Shown here: one piece after another, positions 1 through 7,591 of the stretch | How the letters are laid out: each line of letters starts with the position of its first letter | Position numbering within the stretch: the first letter of the stretch is position 1 | Assembly: GCA_002355455.1 (NCBI GenBank) | Contig: AP017375.1 | Location: forward strand, 4,207,640 to 4,271,639 | DNA from: Stanieria sp. NIES-3757 | Lineage (GTDB): Bacteria; Cyanobacteriota; Cyanobacteriia; Cyanobacteriales; Xenococcaceae | Direction of reading: 5' to 3' | Length of the DNA: 64,000 nt | Made by a program: the position numbers and the translations under genes | Notes under the pieces: generated by a model | The model's database searches: none | What the model saw: only the letters and a program-made list of their open reading frames with translations | Told to the model about the DNA's origin: nothing

Positions 1-24
1 AGTTTGATTTTTTAAAAGTTTAGC

Positions 25-48
25 CAACAGCTAATAGCTAAGAGCTAA
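25..48. repeat. Low-complexity AGCTAA-type repeat
   Basis: A short run of AGCTAATAGCTAAGAGCTAA-like units. A related run with three TTAGCTG units lies at 2426-2447. These are simple AT-rich tandem repeats of the kind scattered in cyanobacterial intergenic DNA. No function is visible. Confidence 0.5.
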
Positions 49-53
49 GAGGA

Positions 54-139
54 GGGGCTGTCTCTTGAATTTATGAGGTCGCGTTGCCTGGGGTTGCCCC
101 AGGCACTTGTGACGACCGTTTCAAGAGCTTGTAAGCCCC
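54..139. other. Nested inverted-repeat structure, candidate structured RNA or transposon-end remnant
   Basis: Four stems nest around one centre: GGGGCT (54-59) with AGCCCC (134-139), CTCTTGAA (62-69) with TTCAAGAG (120-127), GGTCG (77-81) with CGACC (113-117), and TGCCTGGGG (85-93) with CCCCAGGCA (97-105) around a 3-nt loop. Together they could form about 28 base pairs in 86 nt. There is no T-tract on either strand, so an intrinsic terminator is unlikely. The element lies just beyond the 3' end of the histidine kinase. It could be an independent structured RNA or the hairpin-rich end of an IS200/IS605-type or IscB/TnpB-type element whose ORF is gone. I cannot tell which. Confidence 0.45.
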
Positions 140-170
140 GTCTAAAAAATAATTTCATCTCAAGTAAATT

Positions 171-2243
171 TTAGTTTTGAATAACTTGTTTAATAGTAGT
201 CAGTAAACTTTCTGCGGTGATTGGTTTGGCTAAAAGGGCTTTAACCTTAGAATTTCTGGCTAGAGAATAGTCAGTCGCCAGTCCGCTAAGACTGATTATT
301 TTAATTTGAGGAGCAATTTTTACTAATTTCGCGATCGCAGTTGCTCCATCCAGATTGGGCATCATCATATCCATTAACACTAGTTCGATCTCACTATGAT
401 GCTGTTCAAAAATTGCGATCGCTTCTAAGCCGTCTTTGGCAATTAGTACCTGATAACCAGAGGTTTCTAATAAAATTTGAGTCATGTAAAGGTTGTCTGG
501 TTCATCGTCGACTACCAAAATTAATTCTCCCTTGCCTTCAGGTAAAGCTGATTTTGAAACTTTGGGTTCTATTTTTTCGCCTTCGATAGCTGGCAAGAAA
601 ATTTCAAATTGAGTACCGCATTTTAATTCACTGGATACTTCAATAAAACCTCCATGACTTTTCACAATTCCCATCGTGGTAAAGAGTCCTAATCCAGTAC
701 CTTGATATACTTCTTTCGTAGTGAAAAATGGCTCAAAAATTCGCTCCAGAATCTGAGGGGGAATGCCATAACCAGTATCGATAATTGAGAGAACAACATA
801 AGCTCCTACTTGGGCATCAAGATGTTTGCGAGCGTAGTCTTCTATAACAATTCGGTTTTCGGCACAAATCATCAAAGTACCACCTTGAGGCATCGCATCG
901 CGAGAATTGACGCAAAGATTGAGTAATACTTGATGAATTTGGGTAGGATTGGCGTAAATCGTCCATAAATCTGACGGAATATTGACGACCACATTAATTG
1001 TTTTAGGAAAAGTCTCTTGGATTAAATACTCAACTTCTTCAATTACACTGTTGAGCTTGAGATTTCGCCTTTCGCCTTCCTCGCTCCGAGAGAACGCTAG
1101 TACTTGCTTGATGATATTAGCACCACGTTTAGCATTAGTTTCGATTAAGTCAGTTAGTTTGCGACAGGATTCGTTTTGCTGAGGCATCATGCGGGGCAAA
1201 ATTTGCACCGAGCCTAAGATGGGATTGAGGATATTGTTGAGATCGTGGGCAATACCGCTTGCCAAAGTACCGATACTTTCCAAACGTTGGGATTGAAATA
1301 ATTGAGATTCTAATTGTTTTTTTTCAGTGATGTCGGTGTCTACAATGAGAATAGATTTGGGCTTATCGGTGTGATCGCGTATAACTGACCAGTGACTATC
1401 TACCAAAACTTCTCGACCTGTTTTAGTATATTTTTTTAATTCTCCTTGCCATTTGCCTTTAGCGATCGCAGTTTGTTTGGCTTCTGCTACTCGATCTAAA
1501 GTTTCTTGCCACCAAAGTTCCATCGAGTTTTGACCGAGGACTTCCGTTTCTTCCCACTCATAGATATCTTTGGCACTAGGATTCCAAAAAGTAATTTTAT
1601 CTTCCAAGTCGCTGACAATAATTGCTTCTGTAGCTACGTCTAATAAGGCAGCTTGTTGGCGGTTTTTTTCCTCATTCGCGATCCGCTCGCTGAGATCGCG
1701 AATTGACCACAATAATCTGACGATATTTCCCCGAAAATCTCGTTCTACGGATAAAGAAATTCCTGCGGTAAAAAGTTTACCGTTACGAGGTCGCAATTCT
1801 AATTCCAATTCTTGAACTTCATTAGTTTGAGGTAAAGAATCTAGACAGTTGTGAAAATTCTGGCGCGATGTTTCGCAGATAAAAAGAATAAAAGGTTTTC
1901 CTACTAAGTGATCGCGTCTGATTTGCAGCAGTTTTTCTGTAGATCGGTTAGCTGCTTGAATTATGCCATTGCGATCGGTCACAATATATCCATCAGGAGC
2001 TAATTCAAACAAATTTTGATATTGCTGGCGTTCTTTTTCTAGTTCTTGGCGAGTGACAATTAATTCTGAGTTTTGTTGTTCTAACTCTTCTAAAGCTACG
2101 TGCAGTTCTTCGAGGGAAATAGACAGGGCAGTAATTGCTTCAGTTTCTCTTTCCGACGAAGGGGGTTGATCTATATTGTCTTGCATTTTAGCTAACTGCT
2201 TTTGAGCGTTATTAATGTGGGTCTCAAAATCTGAGATATTCAT
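171..2243 (-). CDS. PAS-domain hybrid histidine kinase with C-terminal receiver
   Basis: Two-component sensor kinase of 690 residues with no membrane segment, so probably a cytoplasmic sensor. In order: an N-terminal coiled coil (about 30-75), a PAS domain (about 73-190), a second PAS domain with PAC (about 197-310), a HisKA segment with the phospho-acceptor in IAHDLNN (His333), an HATPase domain with N box (Asn442, Asn446), G1 DTGYGIPP (from Asp489) and G2 GTGLGL (515-520), then a receiver domain with Asp579-Asp580, phospho-acceptor Asp625 in LVLMDMMMPN and Lys673. This is the usual layout of hybrid kinases that can pass phosphate to an internal receiver. No DNA-binding regulator or partner lies nearby. 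The signal sensed is unknown. Confidence 0.93.
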   Translation of the reverse strand: MNISDFETHINNAQKQLAKMQDNIDQPPSSERETEAITALSISLEELHVALEELEQQNSELIVTRQELEKERQQYQNLFELAPDGYIVTDRNGIIQAANRSTEKLLQIRRDHLVGKPFILFICETSRQNFHNCLDSLPQTNEVQELELELRPRNGKLFTAGISLSVERDFRGNIVRLLWSIRDLSERIANEEKNRQQAALLDVATEAIIVSDLEDKITFWNPSAKDIYEWEETEVLGQNSMELWWQETLDRVAEAKQTAIAKGKWQGELKKYTKTGREVLVDSHWSVIRDHTDKPKSILIVDTDITEKKQLESQLFQSQRLESIGTLASGIAHDLNNILNPILGSVQILPRMMPQQNESCRKLTDLIETNAKRGANIIKQVLAFSRSEEGERRNLKLNSVIEEVEYLIQETFPKTINVVVNIPSDLWTIYANPTQIHQVLLNLCVNSRDAMPQGGTLMICAENRIVIEDYARKHLDAQVGAYVVLSIIDTGYGIPPQILERIFEPFFTTKEVYQGTGLGLFTTMGIVKSHGGFIEVSSELKCGTQFEIFLPAIEGEKIEPKVSKSALPEGKGELILVVDDEPDNLYMTQILLETSGYQVLIAKDGLEAIAIFEQHHSEIELVLMDMMMPNLDGATAIAKLVKIAPQIKIISLSGLATDYSLARNSKVKALLAKPITAESLLTTIKQVIQN

Positions 2244-2523
2244 AATTAATTTATAAATTTTTTATTAAAATCCAAAAAATGATAACAATTGTACAGAATA
2301 AGATTAATTTTTTTATTAAGTTGTTATCTTTAAAATAATTGTATAAGTGATTCACTAATCACCAAATTTCTACAAAATTAAATTAAATAAACTTTAAATA
2401 GAAAAAATACTAAGACAAAAAAAACTTAGCTGTTAGCTGTTAGCTAAACTATAATTTAAATTTAACTGTTTGTAGCATTATTTTTTTTATTTCATCTAAC
2501 TTTTAATTTTTGACTTTTGACTT

Positions 2524-2877
2524 TTAACTTTTACTTTCCTCTTGATTAGCTCGGATTTTTTTTAGCAGTATTTCGTTATATTCTTCGATCGCTTGGACGT
2601 GTTCTTCTGTTGCTTTTCTTCGCTCTCTAGCAGCTAATTCTATAGATTGATAGGCATTTGCTTGGTTTTGTTCTAATGCTTGTTGAGTTTGTTCTTGTTC
2701 GAGTTTGCCGTGCTGAAGAATTTTTTTACCATGTTCTGCAATAGATTTTCCCCCTGGTTCATTTTCTGCTTGGAGTCTTTCGCCTAATTCGATAAGTTTC
2801 TTACCACATTCGCCAGCAATTTTTTGTTGGTCGTCAATAAACTGCTCACGCCAATCTTTACTTTCTAGTTTTGACAT
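2524..2877 (-). CDS. Small charged coiled-coil protein, function unknown
   Basis: A 117-residue soluble protein rich in Glu, Gln and Lys, predicted by eye to be almost entirely helical with heptad-like spacing (for example the QEQTQQALEQNQANAYQS stretch). There is no signal peptide, membrane segment or catalytic motif, and I do not recognise the family. It lies 38 bp downstream of the decayed PAS fragment on the same strand. A second helical small protein (3626-3925) lies on that fragment's other side, so all three could share a transcript with the former chemotaxis-like gene. Length and codon use look genuine. It could also be a structural or scaffolding partner of the adjacent sensor kinase, but this is inference only. 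Confidence 0.6.
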   Translation of the reverse strand: MSKLESKDWREQFIDDQQKIAGECGKKLIELGERLQAENEPGGKSIAEHGKKILQHGKLEQEQTQQALEQNQANAYQSIELAARERRKATEEHVQAIEEYNEILLKKIRANQEESKS

Positions 2878-2915
2878 GATTATTTTAAAAAATCGTTCTC
2901 AAGATACGTTTAAAT

Positions 2916-3545
2916 TTAGTCAATTGAAGCCCCAATTTCATCTATCAAGAGAATTACACCTTGAAGTTCTTTATTAATTCCAATTAAGGGATTAAAACTA
3001 ATATGACATTGAATAGTTTTTCCTCGGCGATTGATAGCTTGAAGTTGGATTTCTTGTTTGTCTTCGTTTCTACTTAAACATCTACGAATCGGTTCTCGTA
3101 ATTGAGCAACTGGTAAACATCTACGAATCGGTTCTCGTAATTGAGCAACTGGTAAACCAATATCAAGACCTAATAAAGATTGTCCTTTAACTTCATCTAC
3201 TCGCAATCCCCAAAGATTTTCGGCTTCATTATTCCAACCGAGAATCTGAAACTGACAGTCTACTACAATTACACCAGAGCGAATACTTGCCAAGATCGAA
3301 CCTAGAAAACTATTTGCTTGATTGAGTTCGGTTGTCCGTTGACGTAATTCGTCATTGATAGTCTGCAATTCTTCATTAGTTGATTGCAGTTCTTCATTCA
3401 TCGTTTCTAGTTCTTCATTAGTTGATTGCAGTTCCTCGTTAGTAGTTTCCAACTCTTCATTAGTTGATTGCAGTTCCTCGTTAGTAGTTTCCAACTCCTC
3501 ATTACTAGATTGAAGTTCCTCATTAGTAGCCTTATTTTTTTTATT
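2916..3545 (-). pseudogene. Truncated CheB/CheR-PAS hybrid remnant (coiled coil plus PAS)
   Basis: The frame encodes the linker coiled coil typical of CheB-CheR fusion proteins (repeats of TNEELQSTNEELET) followed by a PAS domain (SGVIVVDCQFQILGWNNEAE onwards). The methylesterase and methyltransferase parts that should precede it are missing. Upstream the frame is closed by TGA at 3546-3548, and there is no in-frame ATG before the coiled coil; only a TTG at 3492-3494 could start a 192-residue product. Inside the PAS part a perfect 39-bp tandem duplication (3075-3152) repeats 13 residues without shifting frame. It is most likely a 5'-truncated pseudogene. Expression of a small PAS protein from the TTG remains possible. 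Confidence 0.75.
3075..3152. repeat. Perfect 39-bp tandem duplication within the PAS fragment
   Basis: Two identical 39-bp units lie end to end (3075-3113 and 3114-3152), followed by five more matching bases. The encoded block VAQLREPIRRCLP is repeated in frame. Perfect identity indicates a recent event. Confidence 0.95.
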
Positions 3546-3570
3546 TCATAATACGCAAGCAAGTCAAAAG

Positions 3571-3600
3571 TAGAGACGTAATATGTTTGTTACGTCGCTA
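3571..3600. repeat. Dispersed palindromic repeat (TAGAGACGTAA type)
   Basis: TAGAGACGTAA (3571-3581) pairs with TTACGTCGCTA (3590-3600) with one mismatch. It belongs with the GTAGAGACGT-type inverted repeats common between cyanobacterial genes. A relative is at 29498-29525. Confidence 0.65.
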
Positions 3601-3625
3601 TTATTTTTAATTTGTCTACCAATCT

Positions 3626-3925
3626 TTATTTAAATTTATCAATAGCATTCTCCCAAGCTTTATTAAGTTCGGCTAGAGATTTTTCAAATCCATGTTTCAT
3701 TTCCTTCCAAGCTTCTCCGCTGCTTTGTTGGAGTTCTTGTCGTTTTTTTTGAGCAAGATCCCGTTTAGCATGTAATTCTTCTAATTTACTATGATATTGA
3801 TCTATCATCTCAGTCTTAGCATTTTCTACTTTAGTTTTAACTTCTGAAATTTGAACATTTAATTTTTTAATTTGTATCTTAAGTTTTTGTTGATAAAGTT
3901 GTTTGTTCTTAGTTTGATTATTCAT
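3626..3925 (-). CDS. Small coiled-coil protein, function unknown
   Basis: A 99-residue, strongly helical and charged protein. Residues 10-68 read as a coiled coil (KLKIQIKKLNVQISEVKTK and following), and the C-terminus contains an amphipathic segment EAWKEMKHGFEKSLAELNKA. There are no signal peptide, membrane span, cysteines or catalytic motif. The composition resembles small bacterial coiled-coil proteins of unknown role that sit near regulators. It lies upstream of the truncated PAS fragment on the same strand, separated by a palindromic repeat at 3571-3600. The ATG start at 3923-3925 is the natural one. I do not assign a function. Confidence 0.6.
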   Translation of the reverse strand: MNNQTKNKQLYQQKLKIQIKKLNVQISEVKTKVENAKTEMIDQYHSKLEELHAKRDLAQKKRQELQQSSGEAWKEMKHGFEKSLAELNKAWENAIDKFK

Positions 3926-4361
3926 TTTCTTATTGTTTAGAATAAGTCATTGTTCCAACTTAAATATCGTAGTTCTCACACTTAATTAATTTACTTTTTG
4001 CTAATAGTTAAAAACGAGCTACTAATAGCTGACTAAATTAACGCAATCTACCTTACTGATTGAAAACAAAAGCTAGGCTAATGTGCATTTTTATTCTGCA
4101 TATTCTTTTAAAGCTTCTGCCTGCTGCCTTCTTTCCCCTGACTTTTCTTAAGTAGTAAATTAAATGCGTAACAGCTTATCGAACTAATAAAAGTGAACTC
4201 CAGATTATGAGCGATTTCTAGTTGAAGGAAATACATATCTCACCTCAACAAGAAAATTGATTTAGTGCCTGCCTCTCAAGTATAGAAAATGAAATTAAAC
4301 TAATCTAGTGACATCTATCTAAGGATAGACATTTTGGTTTATGTTCTTGGCAAACATTTAA
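3926..4361. other. Intergenic region, 436 bp, no gene seen
   Basis: AT-rich spacer between two minus-strand genes. It holds a CTGCTGCCTTCTTTCCCC-type low-complexity patch near 4120-4140 and a short GAGCTACTAATAGCTGAC repeat remnant near 4015. No convincing ORF, tRNA or terminator was found. Confidence 0.5.
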
Positions 4362-4796
4362 TTAAACAAAATCGCGCAACATCTTCCTAATTTCTATGTT
4401 GTGTAATTCTTCCTGTCCAATCATGCTACGGGTAAACTCTTCAAGATAAACGCTCGCATCTTTAACCACATCAAGTAACTTCTTATAGAGTTCCAAAGCT
4501 TTTTTTTCATGATTGAGACTTTCCGATAAAATTGCATGAAGATTGTGTTCATAGCTTTCTTCAATCGGAGCGATTTTGAGACTAGGATGCCCCTCTAAAC
4601 CTGTCAGAATTTCTCCTACTTGTTGAGCATGAGTTAAAGATTCATTTGCTTGTGCTTGAAAGAATTGCACAATAGGAATACGATTCGGTCCAGTAACCAT
4701 CAAGGAATAATGAGTGTAACGCACAACTCCAGCTAGTTCAAATTCCATTATTTCGTTGAGAATAGTAATTGTTTTGTCTCGATCTAGTTCTTTCAT
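4362..4796 (-). CDS. Ferritin-like (bacterioferritin family) protein
   Basis: A 144-residue four-helix ferritin-like protein, slightly shorter than classical bacterioferritin (about 158 residues). Candidate di-iron ligands lie at family-like positions: Glu18/Glu20 in helix A (EIMEFELAGVVRY), Glu52 and His56 in helix B (NESLTHAQQ), Glu97 in helix C and Glu129/His132 in the last helix (QEELH). Family members oxidise and store iron or handle peroxide as cytoplasmic multimers. The haem-ligand Met of bacterioferritin is not obvious, so haem binding is uncertain. It is transcribed divergently from the ClC gene, with start codons only about 36 bp apart, so the promoters must overlap. The spacing of Glu52/His56 differs from the canonical ExxH, so ferroxidase activity is probable but not proven. 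Confidence 0.8.
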   Translation of the reverse strand: MKELDRDKTITILNEIMEFELAGVVRYTHYSLMVTGPNRIPIVQFFQAQANESLTHAQQVGEILTGLEGHPSLKIAPIEESYEHNLHAILSESLNHEKKALELYKKLLDVVKDASVYLEEFTRSMIGQEELHNIEIRKMLRDFV

Positions 4797-4832
4797 AAAT
4801 TACCTGCTAACCAATACAGTTTCTATCCTATT

Positions 4833-7457
4833 ATGAGGAATCGACTTGATGAGTGGTTTAAATCCAGAGTTTTGGCGCGTAGTTCGATTGATAATCGTTA
4901 TGCGTTAATTGAAGCGTGTCTAATTGGTATTTTATCAGGATTAGCTGCTCTGTTACTGAAACAGGGGATTGGCTGGTTAGGAGGATGGCGGATCAAAACT
5001 GCCTATGAATACGGTGCAATCATTACTTTACCAATCACAGGTTTAGTCTTTGGGACGCTCGCTGGTTGGGCGATTGAAATTTTGTCACCAGCAGCAGCAG
5101 GAGGCGGTATTCCCCAGGTTAAAGCAGCGTTAGCCCGATATCCAATGCCTTTAAACTTGAGAGTTGCTTTAGTTAAAGCGGTTGGAACTATTTTGGTTTT
5201 GGGTGCTGGTTTAACTTTAGGTCGTCGGGGTCCAACGGTGCATATTGGTGCAGCTTTAGCAGCCCAGTTAAGTAGTTGGATTCCCAATTCTCCTACTAAT
5301 CGCCGTCAGATGATTGCAGCAGGTGCAGCAGCAGGATTAGCAGCAGGTTTTAATACGCCCATTGCAGGGGTTTTATTTGTAGTTGAAGAGTTGATGCGCG
5401 ATGTTTCGGGTTTGACTCTAGAAACAGCGATTGTTGCTTCTTTTACGGGGTCGGTAGTCTCTCGTAGCTTAGGTTCAGCAGACTTGAATATACCTGCAAC
5501 CATGTTACGTTCTTCTCAACAGAGTAGTTTTGCAGCTAGAGAAATTCCTTTTTATATTGTGCTGGGAATTTTAGCTGGTTTGTTGGGAGTGTTATTTAAT
5601 CACGGTATTCTCTACGGCATCAAACTTAACCGTCAATTAAAAATACCTATGCCTTTCCGCATGGGATTAGCAGGCTTAATTTCTGGGATTATTATTGCTT
5701 TTTTACCTGCTTTTTTTCGTGATAATTCTGGTTTACGAGAGTTTTTAATTTCTGGAGGCTTAAGTTGGCAAGCTGTTGCGATCGCTTTTTCGGCTCATTT
5801 TTTCTTGACGATTCTGGCTTATAGCTGTGGCGCACCTGGAGGCTTATTTGCTCCTGCTTTGGTGATGGGTTCTGCTTTAGGCTATTTGGTTGGCATGGCA
5901 GAAGTCAATTTGATTGCGAGTCAATCTCCTTATACTTTTGCTTTGGCAGGAATGGGAGCGTTTTTTACGGCAGTAGTCAGAGTTCCCGTCACGGCAATTG
6001 TGATTGTCTTTGAAATGACAACGGATTTTAATTTAGTTTTACCTTTGATGATTGTTTCTGCGGTGGCTTATATTGTTGCCGAAAGTTTTCATCGAGGTTC
6101 GATTTACCAACATCTTCTTAGTGCAAGTGGGATTCAACTCCAAGAAGATGCTCCTAATTACGATTTTTTGGCGAAATTAAAAGCGGTTGATGTGATGCAG
6201 TCGCAGGTAGAAACTTTATCTAGTAGTTTGACGGTTGAAGAAGCTATGAAAGCTATTTCTCGTTCTTCTCACCGTGGTTTTCCTGTGATGGAAGAAGGTG
6301 CATTAGTAGGAATTATTACTCAGTCAGATTTAGCTACTGCTAATAAGAAAAATGATTCAATTCTCTTGAAAGAGATTATGACAGCACGTCCGATTACAGC
6401 TAATCCTACTACTTCTTTAGGGGATGTTTTGTATCTCTTAAATCGTTATCAATTATCTCGTCTTCCTGTAACTCAGGGTAGTAAACTGATCGGGATTATT
6501 ACTCAAAGTGACATTATTAAAGCGGAAGTACAACAACTCAGTGGCGATCGCGAAGTAACTGCTAAACCAGAACCTTCTTATGTTGCTTATCGCACCCGTT
6601 CCCCCGCTACTGGGAGAGGGCGTATTTTACTACCTTTATCTAATCCTGAAAATGCCTCAAATTTATTGCAAATTGCTATAGCGATCGCACGATATCAAAA
6701 GTATGAAATTGATTGTCTACAAGTTATTTCTGTACCTAAATATATTTATCCTGCTCAAGCACAAATAGATTTAACTGCTAATCGAACTTTAATGGCTCGT
6801 TTAGAACAATCAGGACAAAAGCATAATATTCCGATTCATACTCAAATTCGGATTGCTAACGATACCGCCGAAGCCATCTTAGAAGCGATCGCCCAAGAGC
6901 AAATTAATCTTTTATTAATGGGTTGGAAGGGAAGTACCTCTAGTCCAGATCAAATTTTTGGCAGTGTAGTTGATACTCTAATTAAACAAGCTCCCTGTGA
7001 TTTAATGCTGGTCAAATTGGGTCAAAAACCCTATTCTTTCCCCCACAAATTGGATCGACAAGGTTTATGGTTAATTCCCACTGCGGGTGGAGCAAATACT
7101 CAAAAAGCCTTAAAAATCTTACCTGGTTTAGCCAATTTTTCTGGTTTAGTTCGTACGCCTAAAATTAAATTGTGTCAAATTTATTCTCCTACTCAATCAG
7201 ATTTACCGCTTCAGCACTTAAGCAAAACAGCAGCAGCTTTGCGAGATAAAATTAATCTTCCTGTGACTATATTGCCAATTCGAGCTTATTCAGTCTCAGA
7301 AACAATTATTCGTCTTACAGGTACAGAAAAATACGATTTGATTCTTATTGGAGCAACTAGCGAAGGATTACTACAAAATGCTGTTCGCGGTAATATTCCT
7401 GAAGAAATTGCCAGAAAAGTAGATACTACAGTAATTATCTTTCGCAATGCTTTGTAA
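4833..7457 (+). CDS. ClC-family chloride channel/transporter fused to CBS pair and two Usp domains
   Basis: Inner-membrane anion transporter of 874 residues. Residues 25-425 form the ClC core with GGGIPQVK (90-97, the GSGIP region), GRRGPTVHIGA (130-140, the GREGP region) and GAPGGLFAP (333-341, the GKxGG/ExFxP region). A CBS pair follows (about 451-565), then two universal-stress-protein-like domains (about 596-727 and 743-871). The regulatory tail suggests gating by nucleotide or metabolite. The gating glutamate of GREGP is replaced by Arg132. Loss of this glutamate is usually linked with channel-like or altered coupling. I recall related cyanobacterial ClC proteins with a non-Glu residue here, so it may be a family trait. 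The start is ATG 4833, divergent from the ferritin gene. Confidence 0.92.
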   Translation: MRNRLDEWFKSRVLARSSIDNRYALIEACLIGILSGLAALLLKQGIGWLGGWRIKTAYEYGAIITLPITGLVFGTLAGWAIEILSPAAAGGGIPQVKAALARYPMPLNLRVALVKAVGTILVLGAGLTLGRRGPTVHIGAALAAQLSSWIPNSPTNRRQMIAAGAAAGLAAGFNTPIAGVLFVVEELMRDVSGLTLETAIVASFTGSVVSRSLGSADLNIPATMLRSSQQSSFAAREIPFYIVLGILAGLLGVLFNHGILYGIKLNRQLKIPMPFRMGLAGLISGIIIAFLPAFFRDNSGLREFLISGGLSWQAVAIAFSAHFFLTILAYSCGAPGGLFAPALVMGSALGYLVGMAEVNLIASQSPYTFALAGMGAFFTAVVRVPVTAIVIVFEMTTDFNLVLPLMIVSAVAYIVAESFHRGSIYQHLLSASGIQLQEDAPNYDFLAKLKAVDVMQSQVETLSSSLTVEEAMKAISRSSHRGFPVMEEGALVGIITQSDLATANKKNDSILLKEIMTARPITANPTTSLGDVLYLLNRYQLSRLPVTQGSKLIGIITQSDIIKAEVQQLSGDREVTAKPEPSYVAYRTRSPATGRGRILLPLSNPENASNLLQIAIAIARYQKYEIDCLQVISVPKYIYPAQAQIDLTANRTLMARLEQSGQKHNIPIHTQIRIANDTAEAILEAIAQEQINLLLMGWKGSTSSPDQIFGSVVDTLIKQAPCDLMLVKLGQKPYSFPHKLDRQGLWLIPTAGGANTQKALKILPGLANFSGLVRTPKIKLCQIYSPTQSDLPLQHLSKTAAALRDKINLPVTILPIRAYSVSETIIRLTGTEKYDLILIGATSEGLLQNAVRGNIPEEIARKVDTTVIIFRNAL

Positions 7458-7486
7458 TGTATTAAAACATCATATTTAACGAACGC

Positions 7487-7511
7487 AGGGGCTATTCGCA
7501 AATAGCCCCTA
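7487..7511. repeat. Palindromic repeat (AGGGGCTATT type)
   Basis: AGGGGCTATT and AATAGCCCCT face each other around a CGCA loop just after the ClC gene. It belongs to the GTAGGGGC-type palindromes also seen at 11276, 35588, 55198 and 58052. It could fold in RNA, but there is no T-tract. Confidence 0.75.
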
Positions 7512-7591
7512 CATAAACATTTAAATAGAAATAATTCATTAAGGAAATGGGAATTCTAACAAGAGAATCACTATAACTGTTTATTTTGTAT

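Noticed and set aside
5003-5503. Minus-strand ORFs inside the ClC gene
   Set aside because: Shadows of the strong plus-strand gene; no motifs and Ala/Pro/Lys-rich composition typical of antisense frames.
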